Of a stretch of 64,000 bases of DNA, positions 1 to 10,932 are shown in pieces. Every line of letters begins with the position of its first letter. Within the stretch, counting starts at the first letter, position 1. The stretch covers positions 767 to 64,766 of the forward strand of contig BRYA01000246.1 of NCBI GenBank assembly GCA_030267965.1, read 5' to 3'. Source of the stretch: Triparma columacea. Taxonomy: Eukaryota; Sar; Bolidophyceae; Parmales; Triparmaceae. A model generated the notes under the pieces. It searched no databases. It was given only the letters and a program-made list of their open reading frames with translations, and had not been told where the DNA came from. Both the position numbers and the translations under genes were made by a program.

Positions 1-3000
1 CCCAACACAACTATTGTCATGCACCTTATCACAAGCATACCTGCACTAAAGAACATCATTGTAACAAATATGATAGATCTCTTGGTGGGATTTGCAGGCA
101 CATACCCATAGAAGTCAGGCACTTGCTCTCTCTTGACTGGGTCTGTGTCATAGTCATAACTGATAGTTGCAGATGCATAGCCTGTTGTCAGTGCTGAAAC
201 AATAAGTGAGACCCAAGCTGCATCTGCAACTTTCTTGTCACTTGTTGCAATAGCCATAAGTTGGATAATCACTCCAGGTATGGCTTCTGCAAACATTTCC
301 GCAATTTTCATTACACTCAACTCTGTCAAGGCATCAATTGCTAGCCCAGCCTCTTGCTTTTCTCCCTTTGCAACCCTGTAAGCATCAACAGCAGGTTTAA
401 ATCCAATCAAAATTGGAAACCACTCCCTAAGCACCCTCAACATCCCTAATTTCCTGTTCTGTAACCAAACAGCAAACATCTGAAGACCAATTGACGCTAC
501 CAAACTTGCCAAAGATGCCTTAAAGTACCCATACTTCTTATCACTCAAGAACATGTACGTCACATACACATCAGTGAGCAAATCAATAATAGAATTAACA
601 GCACCAAAAGCAACTCTTAAAAACATTCCCCACGGAGCTGATTTCACCACCCCCTTTCCTATCTCCACAAACATGCCCTCCATCCATGGAAACTCCTCAA
701 ACAGCTCCCCAACAGCTCTGTTCTGCAATCTCCACATATCTATCCCTGCCTTAATCACCTTCCTGCTCTTCAAACAAGGCATCAAGTTGTTCCCTATCAC
801 CCTTGCCTCCTTCTCCTCCACACACTCAAGCTTGGTAGACACTGCACTGTTGGAGCTATACTCACAAAGCCTTGCCCTCTTCAGCAAAGTGACAAACCAA
901 GGGTACTTCTTCACAACCTCTCTCAGTGAAGCACTTACCTTGCAAACCTCCTCAACATGTCTCTCTCTGTCCTTCCTTAAGTGTGCTCCTCCAAGCTGTC
1001 CTCCATCCCAAACCAAATCAGCACCCAAGGCCTCGCCAACTTGCTTAGACATCTTCATTATATGGACAAGGTCAATAAAGTAGCGTTGTGCTTCAGCAGC
1101 CTCGTCTAGGTGCCTCTCCAGAGTTGCTCTTGTTGTCTCCACACCTACAGAGCTACCAAGCTCTACCTTGGTGACAAATTCTACCTTGGTTACCTTCTCT
1201 GCCTTTTTTGTGAACTTAATTGCGACTTCTTCGGATGCCCATTGTGCAGTAGATCTCTCAGTGTTGCTCACAGCATCACTTCCCTCCATATTTTCCATTA
1301 TTGGATCCATTATAATCACAATAGTATTTTCATCCACCTTGTGCAGCTTCATCACATTCCAGAACTCCCTATCTCTGATTTTGACACCTTGTTTTGACTC
1401 CAACTTCTGCCTTCTCCTCACAACCACTTCCCATGTCCCCTTCTCCTCCTTAACAACCCTCTCAACATCTCCTGTTGTTTCTTGATGAACTCTGCTCTCA
1501 AAGTCCCAGAAGTAGGCAGCAACTTCCTCCAAACCTGCTCTAACTGTCACTGTTGTATTCCCCCATCCCTTTCCCATCTCTTCCACCTTAGTCCAGGTAT
1601 CTGAAAGAGGGAATGCACCTTTAACCTTTCGTTTGCCTTCAACCTCTAGGAACTTGGCATCAAATGTCTCAGTGGACATTTCTTTGATTTCACCTATTCC
1701 GCTTATTATCTGGGTCCTTGTCGAAGCGTCAATCTCTTTGCTCTTGTCAAAATTCTTCCTCAAATCTGAGACAGTTGCAAGAAACCTTGGAGCAAGCTTA
1801 TTTATAATGGAAGAGTAGAAAATACCACCAAGGTCTACATTTGTTGTGAAAGTCACTGATGTTTGTGGCACGCCTCCAATAGAATCAAGTGGCTCAAACA
1901 CCCATACTGTGTGTGCATTCACTAAAACATTCCCAGCCTTCACAGAGTAGTCTTTGTGTAGTTCTTCTGTGTCTCTGACATCAATGACAACTTTGCCATC
2001 ATCTTGCTTTAACCAGGTCACTTTACTCCTTCCATCACGAGGAGAAAACCCAGGGAGACCAAGGTCTCTTGTTGTGATGTAGTAGAGAGTGTGGGGGTTC
2101 ACATTGATAGTTTTTAAGAAAGTCAGTCCCCATTTCTTTAGCTCATTTCTGAGCTCTCTGCTGTTCAATAACGATATTTGTCTTGCAGCACACTCCTCCG
2201 CACTAGCATCAACTACAGTAGTGGCAAAACCAGTCCCACTGCTTGCCCCATCAACATGAACTAGCTTCATCTTGACCCTCTCATCAGGACTCTTCAGTGC
2301 TTCAAAATTCTCATCCCTCTTGCACTTCTCATAAAACTCCTTCCCCTTTCTGATTGCATCCTTCTCCTCCTTTGTATAATCTTGGGACACACTCTTGATG
2401 ATGTTGGCAAGAGAGGCCAGTGCAGCTTTATCAACCTCATCATCTTTATTGAAAGATGTTCTTAATTCAGCAACTGCACCCAGGGTGTTTGGTATCTTTT
2501 TGTCAACAAGAGATTTACGTAAGTGGCCTGCTGCATCAACATGTTGCAGTAGCTCAATCTTACACTGAGAAATTCCACTAACATTTTCAATGTTAGTTGC
2601 AATAAAGATTGCCTGAGTTGTTCCTCTTAAATATGTCCCAGCACTCCCACCATAATCAACCTCATCTTTGAGAGGCCAGACAGCAACGGAAATGTTTTCT
2701 TGTACATTCTTTCCCAGTATTAGCTTGTTAACAAACTCTCGATTGCTAATGAACTTTGGAAAGTTCTTCACAGTCGCAACCACTTTCTCGTTGGGTTTGC
2801 CATTGTATGTTTGTACCTCTAGTCTAGCCAAGTTCCCTTGCTCCCTGTGAATGGCCATCCTCTCCCTGCTGCAGTACTCAAAGTACCAAGCAGCGGCTTC
2901 TTCTGCAGTGCAGTCAGCTTCACAATGAGCTCTGCCTAATGCAATTGTTGTTTCTCCCTTCAATTGCTGTCTATATTTGATCTCCATCTTCACTCCCTCA

Positions 3001-5195
3001 TAAGGTGACTCAAGAGGCCCCCACCCTTCTTCATCCTCCCCACCAAAGAGCTCCTCCAACTCCCCAAACACCTTCTTCTGGTCCTCCTCCATTTCAACCC
3101 CCTCACTCATCCTCTCCACCAAGGCCCCCCTGACCTCAGCGTCAACCTCCTTACCATTCCTCCTGAACTTCTCCTGCAACCTGTTGGCCTCAACAAGCTG
3201 ACTACTTGCAAGGTAGTCAATGGCATTGTCCATCACTGCCTTTTTAAGAAGGCCAGTAAATTTCAGATCAACTGTTTGAACGCGTGTCACTCTACAGACA
3301 TTTGGGGCAATCTCATTGAAGAAGTAGACACCTGTAGTCTCTACTAGCACAAATCCTTCCTTACTGAGGTCCTTGAAGCCTCCTCCTGGGTACTCTGTCA
3401 GCGGCACAAACCCCAACACGTAACCTGCCCTGCCACTGCTCAACTTAATTTGCTTCCAAGTATACCAGGCTTCAAACAGACGGTCTTTTGCTGGATTAGG
3501 CAGGTGAATACCTCTATGGACTTGAAAGCTCCTACTTCCGTCCACGTTTTCTCGTACAGCCCTTGGTAAGTTTCTTTTGTCGTTGAAATGAATGGCGGAA
3601 GCCTCATATGTGTCAAACATTGATTGTTCTGCCAACACAGCCTCTGCTGACTTGTCCACTATGACCCCAAAGGCTCCCCACACCTTGTCCTCCTCTCTCC
3701 ACAGGAACTTGTCTACCTCCTCCTTCAATGTCCCCTTTACTCTCTTTCCCTTCTCATAAAGTTCAATCTCTAAGCCTCCAACTCCATCCAGCATTCTCTC
3801 CTCCTCCTCTGTCATGGGAGGCGGACTTGGAATAACCTCCTCCACAAAGTGCGTCTTCCTCCTCTCATCAACAAGCTCAGGATTGTGAAAGTTCTCCTCG
3901 ATCTCCTCCATTATACCCTTGATTGACGTGTAAATGGTGTTGACGTCCCACCTTCCCCCCCCCTCACTCGCTATCGTTTGGCTCCGTATTGATTTCCGTT
4001 TTGGTTTCTGACTTAAAACGCTCGTGCCTTCCAAGCCTCGGCTTCCTGGCGCACCCTCCTCAAAGTCCTCAGTTTCAAACATTCCGACAAGAGTAAGCGC
4101 AGTTTGCCCATATTCGTAGCTCGAAAGCCTGATCTCACCCTCGACCCTCGCTCTCAGCGCATTCGTGGAAGTCACAATCTTTACAAGTTTCATCTTTGCC
4201 TCCTTCGGTAAGTTTTCCTCGTCCTCAGACTCTATCGCGACACACAGGCCCGAGCCTTCATAACGAACGGCTCTGATTCTAAGGAGGTACTCGACGGTGA
4301 CTGTTGTCCCCTTTAAGTAGTTTTGCCAAAATACAATCCTATCCCCCTTCTCCCTATGGATAGTGGTGCGTCGGAAAACTCCTGAATTGCAGTCGGTGAG
4401 AATATAATCGAGGACAAGCTGCTGCTCATCATGAACGACTACGCCGACATTCGCTCTCTTAGTATCCCACGACTGCTCAATGATGCCTTTAACGGCACCG
4501 CGTGCGACAAGCACGCCCACCATCTCCTCGTGGGCTTGATATTGCTTGTCTTTTATCTTATCTAGGGCAGGGTGGGTGGTGTTATCGTCCATGCCACCAT
4601 CAAGGGCTGCAGCAGAGTCATCGACGGCCTCAGGGGCGGCAGTATTCTCTGCGGCAACCTCAGGGGCGTCGACATAGTCTTCGGTGGCCATGGGGACAAC
4701 GGCGCGGCGTTGCGCTACCTCGATGGTCTCAACGCGGTCGGCGGCACGCTCGTCGGCGGCACACTCGTCGGCGGCATGCTCGTGAGCTGCGGCGTGATCT
4801 GCAGCGGCACTATCAAGGGCTGCAGCAGAGTCATCAACGGCCTCAGGGGCGGCAGTATTCTCTGCGGCAACCTCAGTGGCATCGACATATTCTTCGGTGG
4901 CCATGGGGACAACGGCGCGGCGTTGTGCTACCTCGATGGTCGCAACGCGGTCGGCAGCACGTTCGTGAGCTGCGGCGCGATCTGCAGCAGCCCTAAGGGT
5001 GACGGCATGGTCATTTACAACCGTGACAATGCCAGCTGCAGTAGCGCCCTCGCCTGCTGCGTCCTTGACGGCGGCGGCAACTTTGCTGGCGGAAGATGCG
5101 GCAGCAGTAAGGTCGGCAAATAGTTTTGCTGTTATAGCCTCAAGCTGCACGATCTTCTCCTCCCTCTCAGCGAGCAGAGCTTCATGGTTATTCAT
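1..5195 (-). CDS. Giant START-like / XK-related-like membrane protein (3' end beyond window)
   Basis: A single open frame runs without introns from an ATG at 5195 to the window edge (more than 1,730 codons); the frame was checked at 4 points and across the 9-C run near 3960. The first ~230 residues are Ala-rich and helical, with a 71-residue duplicated block. Then follow several alpha/beta modules resembling START lipid-binding domains (roughly residues 620-760, 780-1000 and 1100-1300). They are linked by charged helices. The last ~200 visible residues are hydrophobic, with a segment like IDLLTDVYVTYMFL and a later EAIPGVIIQL. Spacing and motifs recall XK-related (scramblase-type) membrane proteins. 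A role in lipid sensing or transfer at a membrane is inference. The C-terminus lies outside the window. An alternative start upstream of 5195 is possible. Confidence 0.7.
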   Translation of the reverse strand, partial: MNNHEALLAEREEKIVQLEAITAKLFADLTAAASSASKVAAAVKDAAGEGATAAGIVTVVNDHAVTLRAAADRAAAHERAADRVATIEVAQRRAVVPMATEEYVDATEVAAENTAAPEAVDDSAAALDSAAADHAAAHEHAADECAADERAADRVETIEVAQRRAVVPMATEDYVDAPEVAAENTAAPEAVDDSAAALDGGMDDNTTHPALDKIKDKQYQAHEEMVGVLVARGAVKGIIEQSWDTKRANVGVVVHDEQQLVLDYILTDCNSGVFRRTTIHREKGDRIVFWQNYLKGTTVTVEYLLRIRAVRYEGSGLCVAIESEDEENLPKEAKMKLVKIVTSTNALRARVEGEIRLSSYEYGQTALTLVGMFETEDFEEGAPGSRGLEGTSVLSQKPKRKSIRSQTIASEGGGRWDVNTIYTSIKGIMEEIEENFHNPELVDERRKTHFVEEVIPSPPPMTEEEERMLDGVGGLEIELYEKGKRVKGTLKEEVDKFLWREEDKVWGAFGVIVDKSAEAVLAEQSMFDTYEASAIHFNDKRNLPRAVRENVDGSRSFQVHRGIHLPNPAKDRLFEAWYTWKQIKLSSGRAGYVLGFVPLTEYPGGGFKDLSKEGFVLVETTGVYFFNEIAPNVCRVTRVQTVDLKFTGLLKKAVMDNAIDYLASSQLVEANRLQEKFRRNGKEVDAEVRGALVERMSEGVEMEEDQKKVFGELEELFGGEDEEGWGPLESPYEGVKMEIKYRQQLKGETTIALGRAHCEADCTAEEAAAWYFEYCSRERMAIHREQGNLARLEVQTYNGKPNEKVVATVKNFPKFISNREFVNKLILGKNVQENISVAVWPLKDEVDYGGSAGTYLRGTTQAIFIATNIENVSGISQCKIELLQHVDAAGHLRKSLVDKKIPNTLGAVAELRTSFNKDDEVDKAALASLANIIKSVSQDYTKEEKDAIRKGKEFYEKCKRDENFEALKSPDERVKMKLVHVDGASSGTGFATTVVDASAEECAARQISLLNSRELRNELKKWGLTFLKTINVNPHTLYYITTRDLGLPGFSPRDGRSKVTWLKQDDGKVVIDVRDTEELHKDYSVKAGNVLVNAHTVWVFEPLDSIGGVPQTSVTFTTNVDLGGIFYSSIINKLAPRFLATVSDLRKNFDKSKEIDASTRTQIISGIGEIKEMSTETFDAKFLEVEGKRKVKGAFPLSDTWTKVEEMGKGWGNTTVTVRAGLEEVAAYFWDFESRVHQETTGDVERVVKEEKGTWEVVVRRRQKLESKQGVKIRDREFWNVMKLHKVDENTIVIIMDPIMENMEGSDAVSNTERSTAQWASEEVAIKFTKKAEKVTKVEFVTKVELGSSVGVETTRATLERHLDEAAEAQRYFIDLVHIMKMSKQVGEALGADLVWDGGQLGGAHLRKDRERHVEEVCKVSASLREVVKKYPWFVTLLKRARLCEYSSNSAVSTKLECVEEKEARVIGNNLMPCLKSRKVIKAGIDMWRLQNRAVGELFEEFPWMEGMFVEIGKGVVKSAPWGMFLRVAFGAVNSIIDLLTDVYVTYMFLSDKKYGYFKASLASLVASIGLQMFAVWLQNRKLGMLRVLREWFPILIGFKPAVDAYRVAKGEKQEAGLAIDALTELSVMKIAEMFAEAIPGVIIQLMAIATSDKKVADAAWVSLIVSALTTGYASATISYDYDTDPVKREQVPDFYGYVPANPTKRSIIFVTMMFFSAGMLVIRCMTIVVL
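4600..4958 (-). repeat. In-frame 213-bp-spaced duplication in the START/XKR-like gene
   Basis: Two near-identical ~146-bp blocks (about 4600-4745 and 4813-4958) lie exactly 213 bp apart, which is 71 codons, so the frame is kept. Both encode a block containing TIEVAQRRAVVPMATE followed by an Ala/Glu-rich stretch. Between them is a shorter AADE/AADR repeat. The high nucleotide identity suggests a recent tandem duplication within the coding region. Confidence 0.85.
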
Positions 5196-5925
5196 CTCAC
5201 AGTCCAACAGAAGCCTGCGGGAGCGCGAAAAAAAATCGAACAACCGCAAAAGGGGGTGAGTTAGATACATCGAAAATAATTCGCGTGCAACCGTCGCCAC
5301 AAGCCCTCCACATTTAAAAAAATGCTTAGCTGATGAAAATTTTGTCCAAATCCCCCAAATCGGACCCAAACCCAAACCCAAGAAACAGGAAGTTGGCCAT
5401 GCTGTTGTCCTTCCTCCTTCCTCCTTCCTCTCTCTCCCATCCTCTCTCCCCCCCGATCCCTCTTCTGCCCTGGCCTACTAACACCCGTCACCTTCTCTCC
5501 CTCCTTACCTTTGTCTCGTCCCCTCGCTTTCCCTCCCCTCCACAAGTTTTCCAAGGCCTTCCTCCCGAAGCTTCGAGAATAGGAGAGCTTACTCTGAAGC
5601 TATGACTACCTCTTGAACGATAAAAAAGACTTTACGAGGGAAAAGCAATGGATGCTTGAACACGGTGCTGTATAAAACTGCAATTAAAGGTACTGAACAA
5701 AAATAAGGTTTGGATATATTTTTCAACCTGCTCTTAGCACAACAAATATCTGAGGACTGGCTTTACACGCTTTGTAAGGACGGAAACGTACCTTGAAGTG
5801 CCGTGCAAGGGACTTGAAAAGGTTAACGAGGAGGAGTGATGAAACCCTAAGTTCGTAATGCTCAAGTTTGGTGTAATAAATGTATTTCATTTGGGGTTGG
5901 GAACTCTTAGATGACCGACAGACTC
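5196..5925. other. Intergenic, no gene seen
   Basis: This is the 5' flank of the giant START-like gene and the 3' flank of the SKA3-like gene. It holds a strongly CT-biased stretch at about 5400-5560 on the plus strand, which opens both strands by composition only. No protein motif or RNA gene is recognisable. Confidence 0.5.
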
Positions 5926-8900
5926 CTACACGACCACGTACTCTTTCTCTCCAGCGTTGTTCGGGTCCTCCCTGATGACCAGTTTTCCAAAGTGCACGAG
6001 GCCCATGAGCATCATCCTCTTCTGAGCAAGCTCAATGGCCTTGGTCTCGGGAATCGAGGTTCCGGAATTGGCTCTGAAGTAGTCGTTCATGGAGGTAATG
6101 AGGCTGGGTAGAGGCACGCGTTAGTGATTTGGCGGAGGTTGGTCTAGTCACTCAAGGAACATCTCACCTGTTAAGTGGCTCAAGCTTGGCCTGCATCTTT
6201 ACAAGCCTCGGGGCTGCGTCGTAATCGTCCTTGGCTATGCTGGTGATAAGATCCTCCTGGAGAGGGGGGGGGTGGGAGAGGTATGGTTAGAATTGTAACT
6301 CCCGGACGGTAGACATCGTTTTTTATTTGGTCCGTTATTTGGTCCGTTCGCACCTGTACAACCTCTTCGTCCTCCTCTTCCATCTTGCCCGAGAACAACT
6401 CAATGACCTTACTGGGACTTTCCTTCTCCTGAGTTCCCCTCCTCTCTCTCCTTTCGATCGTTTTCTTGCTGGCGGAAGCGAGGAGCGGTGTCGAGGGCGG
6501 TGAAATTGCCTTCCTTGACTGGGTGTTGGGGGGGAGGGAGGTTGAATTAGTGCCAAGCAACACATTCAATGAACGATATGGCTTAGATGCCTCGGGCAAT
6601 ATTTCTTCTCACCTTCTTGGAGCTGCTCATGGGGGGTACTTCAGGGGTGGAACCAATGGAGTTGGACTCTTCACTAAAGGCATGCTTGAGAAGGGGTGTG
6701 TTTGGTGGCGACCTCCTCAGCGTGACCTGGGGGGGATGGGGAGAGGCGGGTTGGAGCGAGGGTTGGTTGGGGGTATTTGTGTAGGGTTGATAAGTCGCTT
6801 GTGCGGATTTTACCACTCACCTTCTTCTTCTTCTTTGTGCTGCTCATGGGTGGCATTGGGGGGGTGGCTGGGCTGCCAAGAGAGGAGACGTCTGACATGG
6901 GAGCCTTCTCGGAAGACATCGAGAGGGACCTTGCAAACTGTCATGATTGGATTGAAGTAGAGTGGGGAGATGGGGCGGCGTTAGGAGCTTGGGCGGCGAC
7001 GAGATTTACTAGCCTGCTGTGTAACCAAATCTCACCTCCTTGATGGCCTTTTTGTTGCTCAGCGAGAAACTCAGGCTCTCGTTGATGTCAGCTGGCGTTG
7101 CTGGGGTTCCAGTGCTGGCGTTGCTCGGCGGACACGAAGATTTCGCCTGCGAGGGGGTGTTGTCGAGGGGGGTGGAGGCAAGGAAGGAGGAAGGTTGGAA
7201 GGGCTTGACGGCAGAAGCAGTGAGAGAGGGGATCGGGGGAGTGCTAACCTCAGGGCTGGAGAGGGGAGATATAGGGGGGGTTAGGAGGATACGACAAGTG
7301 AAATGAGGGTCTCTCAACCTTTCTCTTCGCCCCTGCGCAACCCCTTGCCATAGCCTCTTTCCAACCACCTTCCACATACACTAACCTGCCGAACATGAGC
7401 GTTTTTCCCGTTTCTTCCCGTTCCTCCTTCTGGCTCCCTTTGACTTTCTTCACCGTCGACAACGCAAAGGTGGGTTCGACGGGGCTGAAGACTTCCGGGG
7501 AGTCGAAGTTGGCCAGGGTTCCGAGGTCGGGGGTCGCCATGGCGAGATTGGGAGGCCTGGTGGGCTTGGTGACGGTACTGGCCCTCATATTAGGTACCTC
7601 TGGGGTCTTTTGGTTGGGGCTCGCGTGGGAGGGGCTGGAGCAGGTCGCGAGGGGAGACTTGGAGGCGGAGAGGGCGGACAGGCGGGCGTAGGCGCGGGCG
7701 GAGGACGCGGTTGATTTGGGGAGGGGAATCATTGGGGGAGTGGCAGCGAGGGAGTCGACGGAAGCTGACATGGCCGGGTTCTTCTTCACAATCTCTGCGG
7801 GTGGGGGCTGGGGTTAGATTGGGTCCTGATTTGTTCATCCTCGTTTGTCTTGTTCGGCAATGCAGACCACTGTTCTCACCTTCTTCCATTGGTATGCACT
7901 CCTTCACGGCCTTCTTCGCAGACATTGAGTGAAGCTTCGTAGGAAGAGGGGGGGTTGGAGGGGTGCTTAGGTCAGAGGCGCTCGAGGGAGCTAGGGCAAA
8001 CTTTGACTAAGGCGGAGAGGAGTTAGCGACGATATTTGAAGACCCGCAAAGGTTCGCTACTTGCTCTCACCTGGCTGGGCGGTAATTTCTTTACGGTCGA
8101 GAAAACAGGGCACTCCGGGGTGTTTGCTTGGGGCGTCGCCTCGGTGTTGTTGGTCTCGGGGGTGTTGTCTTGAAGGGGTTTGGTGATGGGGGTCTTGGGG
8201 GGGGATTTCATCGAAGGGGTCGCGGGTGAATCAGAGACTGACGCCTGGGCAATGTCACAGGCAATCTTGGGGACTGTAACTGAGGAGGCGGCGGTTGTCG
8301 CAGTTGTGGTGGTGAAGGTGTTTGGGGGGGAGTCAAAGTCCGGGGTCTCAGGGGTGCCTGAGCTCGCCGTGCCAGAGGACTGGACGGTCGATGGGGTATC
8401 CTCTTCCTGGATTGTGGCCGCGGCAGGAGGGGTGATCTGCGTGACCATAGGCGCCGCCGTGGTAGTCACAGGGGGGCTCACATGGGGAGTTGCTGGCACG
8501 GCCGCAAAGGGTGTGGCGGGGGTTGCGGGGGTTGAGGGAGGAGGGGCGACGGCAGCGGTAGAAGCAGCTGAGGCAGCACGCCTATCGGAGTGTGGGGTGG
8601 TTGCGAACTTGCGTCTGCGGGCGTTGGGGGTGAAGGTTGTGGCAGTCGCGAAGCTGATGGAGTTACGGGCGGAGAGAGAAGCACGAGGACCGAGGGAGGA
8701 GCGGCCGAGGGACTCGCGGGCGAAGGTGGAGGCAGGGAGGGAGCTGCGGGCGAAGCCTACAGTAAGGCACGGAGCGAATGCGGGGAGCGAATGCGGGGAG
8801 CGAATGCGGGGAGCGAAGCGAGCCGTGAAAAGAGTTGCGTCAGTTCTTTGTTGCGTAATTCGTCGGTGAACCCCCAGTGTTTTGCCTTCCCCGGAGTCCT

Positions 8901-9900
8901 CACCTGTATCTGCTTTTTTGGCCGACGACAGCTCCTTCCTGAGGCTGGCCAGCCTCTCGCTGACGCTGGTAACCTTTGGCGTCTTGATGGCGCTGTTGTG
9001 AATCTTGGCGGCCTCCTTGGCGTACTTCTTGGTGGAGGTAAGGGGGGATCCGCGGAGGACGGACTGGGCGACGTTGGAGAGACCGGCGAGGGTGGGGGTG
9101 GCGGGGGTTGGAGGGGTCTCAGGCTTGGGAGGGCGGGAACCGGGCTTGGGGGGGGTGGTGTAGTCGGAGGAGTTGGCGTCGGAGGCGGGATCAGATGCTT
9201 GGGCGGTCGCTTCAACCTGGGCGGTCTCCTCGGTGGTGTTCTTAGTCTCCTCCTCGACGTTCTCTTCAATGACATCCCCTTTGTCGTTCTCCTCGACAGC
9301 ACCCTCCACGACAGTGCCTTCCTCGACAGTGCCTTCGTCGACAGTGCCCTCCTCGACAGCGTCTCCATCCTTCTCTTCTTTCTCCTCCAGCTCTTCCTCC
9401 TCCTCTACAATGGTTGCAGTCTGCACAGTGGTAATCTGCTTGTTTAGGCTGGGGAAATTCGGTCCCTTGTAACCATACTGACGAAGGATAATACCAATCT
9501 CGTTCATTTTATTCTAAATGGGGTAGGATTTGGGAAAATTTCGTTCGTTAGGTGCGATTAAGGTTGTGATTGAAGGATGCTTCAAAGGGGTCGTTTACTC
9601 CTCTCCTATTCTCACCTGATTACTCTCTGAAAGAACACTTACGAGATCAGCCATTTCTCCCATAGTCAGAGCGTCAGGGTCTCCAATCATGACTTCCTCG
9701 ATTTTTTTCATTTCCTGCTCCAAAGCTTTGGAATTGCTGTCAAGTTTGTGAAGATAGCCGAGACTACCGGCTTTGGGCTTCCATTTTGAGCCACCTGAGG
9801 AGATTGAATTGCGTAAATTCGATGCACGGTTCTCTAGATCGCCTGTGAAGCTACTAAGAGCTAGAGAGAACGTGGCAAGGTCAGAAGTGGTCGTAGTCAT
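5926..9900 (-). CDS. SKA3-like kinetochore protein, about 13 exons
   Basis: Start ATG is at 9900 and stop at 5926. Exon 1 plus exon 2 give a helical N-terminus with LGYLHKLD, a coiled segment, and NKMNEIGIILRQYGYKGP, which matches the layout of SKA3 (helical bundle then a YGY motif). The long middle is acidic, then Pro/Ser/Thr-rich, with many S/T-P sites such as TPECPVFSTVKK and SPEVF, as in CDK-phosphorylated SKA3 that binds NDC80. Several short exons end in a Ser-x-Lys-Lys motif just before the GTGAG donor. The last two exons (about 80 residues, ending GEKEYVVV) contain LEPLNSLITSMNDYF and MGLVHFGKLVI, reminiscent of the SKA winged-helix microtubule-binding domain. Expected role: microtubule-kinetochore coupling in mitosis. 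Family assignment by eye; moderate certainty. Confidence 0.55.
8772..8816. repeat. 13-bp tandem repeat inside an intron of the SKA3-like gene
   Basis: Three full and one partial copy of GAGCGAATGCGGG lie in the intron between the exons ending KKADT and beginning GFARSS. The last copy runs into GAGCGAAGCGAGCCGTG, the same motif found at the end of the two repeated introns near 59040 and 60060. Confidence 0.85.
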
Positions 9901-9986
9901 GGTTAGAAACTATTTTGAACGTTTGCCCTAATTTATTTTGGACTTTACTTTCTCATTATGATTTAAACACTGCGAAAACATCAAAA
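9901..9986. promoter_or_regulatory. Very short divergent intergenic region
   Basis: Only 86 bp separate the starts of the SKA3-like gene (-) and the plus-strand gene at 9987. Any promoter for both must sit here or overlap the transcripts. The stretch is AT-rich with no clear TATA box. Confidence 0.4.
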
Positions 9987-10865
9987 ATGTCGATAACATC
10001 TTCACATTCTACTCCATCACCCCCCTCACATAACCTCCCCGACGCCTCAGCCTCTGAGGAGAATAATGCCATCTCAGCAGCAGCAACCCGTGGAACCACG
10101 AAAGCTCTATTCCGCAACACTGTGTTGCGAACCCGCACAGTGGCATCTAAAACTACTTCTAAGACAGTTTCCCGCCTCGGTGTTGGACGCCTTCCCGTGA
10201 AGCAGCTCGCCAAAGTAGCTGACAAAACAGCGACAGGTCTTGACTTGAAGGATAGTTTCGATATTGACGAGCTCAAAAAGGCGAAATCGTTGAGGGGTCG
10301 ACTTTCCAGCATATCAGGGGGGGTGAAAGAGTTCGCGAGGGTCGGCTTCCTGGGGATTGTGGCTTGGGAGGGTTACGACACTCTAATGGACATTGGAGTG
10401 AAAAACCTTTACCCGAATCGGAAGGATAATAATGCACCACATGAACTGGCGTTCGCTGCAGGCTTCGTTGCTGGTTCTGCACACGCGCTTGCTTCGCTGG
10501 GATTGGATTTTTCCCTTTCCTCGTTACCTAAATTCCCAGCTTACAGATTGTTTTCGCACGGGATAGCGCATTCTGTTTTGTTCGGTGTATATGACCTCGG
10601 GGTTGGGATGGGTTTAAGCGAAGAGGGGACGGAAGGGAGGGTGACGGCAGAGCATGTTCTAGGGGTGGGGCTTATTGGAGGGACTGCGGGGGTCGCCAGT
10701 CAGGTTGCCAGCTCACTCACGGAGAACATGGAAAACGTGGGATGGGGGACTAAAGGGAGACCGCCGATTCCGGGGGTTAGGCATATGATGACAGGAGCTT
10801 TTCTGCCCTCGGCGCTAGCTTTCGTGGCGTTCGAGTATGGGAAGGACATTTACGGGGGGGAGTGA
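9987..10865 (+). CDS. Unknown organelle-type membrane protein
   Basis: Uninterrupted frame of 292 residues starting MSITSSHST. An upstream GTG in the same frame is less likely. The first ~100 residues are Ser/Thr/Arg-rich and lack acidic clusters, as in an organelle presequence. Then come four Gly/Ala-rich hydrophobic segments, including FAAGFVAGSAHALASLG, HGIAHSVLFGVYDLG and LGVGLIGGTAGVASQVASS, and a C-terminus with GAFLPSALAFVAFEYGKD. The spacing of these segments loosely recalls a highly divergent mitochondrial carrier, but the PxD/ExxK/R signatures are absent, so no function is assigned. It is tail-to-tail with the carrier gene 67 bp downstream. Confidence 0.7.
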   Translation: MSITSSHSTPSPPSHNLPDASASEENNAISAAATRGTTKALFRNTVLRTRTVASKTTSKTVSRLGVGRLPVKQLAKVADKTATGLDLKDSFDIDELKKAKSLRGRLSSISGGVKEFARVGFLGIVAWEGYDTLMDIGVKNLYPNRKDNNAPHELAFAAGFVAGSAHALASLGLDFSLSSLPKFPAYRLFSHGIAHSVLFGVYDLGVGMGLSEEGTEGRVTAEHVLGVGLIGGTAGVASQVASSLTENMENVGWGTKGRPPIPGVRHMMTGAFLPSALAFVAFEYGKDIYGGE

Positions 10866-10932
10866 GGAAAAACGCTGGGCCTACAGAAAGAACATTTTTC
10901 ATATTTTTGTATTGATAAAACAATGCAAGTGA

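Noticed and set aside
3950..3966. Possible frameshift at a 9-C run in the START-like gene
   Set aside because: Codon counting across the run keeps one frame (…ASEGGGRWDVNTIY…), so the gene is intact here.
4502..5259. Plus-strand open frames opposite the START-like gene
   Set aside because: They are shadows of a repetitive, GC-biased coding region on the minus strand and show no family motif.
5261..5605. Open frames on both strands around a CT-rich stretch
   Set aside because: Low-complexity composition opens both strands; no start context or motif.
8180..9447. Long plus-strand open frames opposite the SKA3-like gene
   Set aside because: They arise from Ser/Thr/Pro-rich coding sequence on the other strand; composition is Gly/Val/Arg-biased with no domain.
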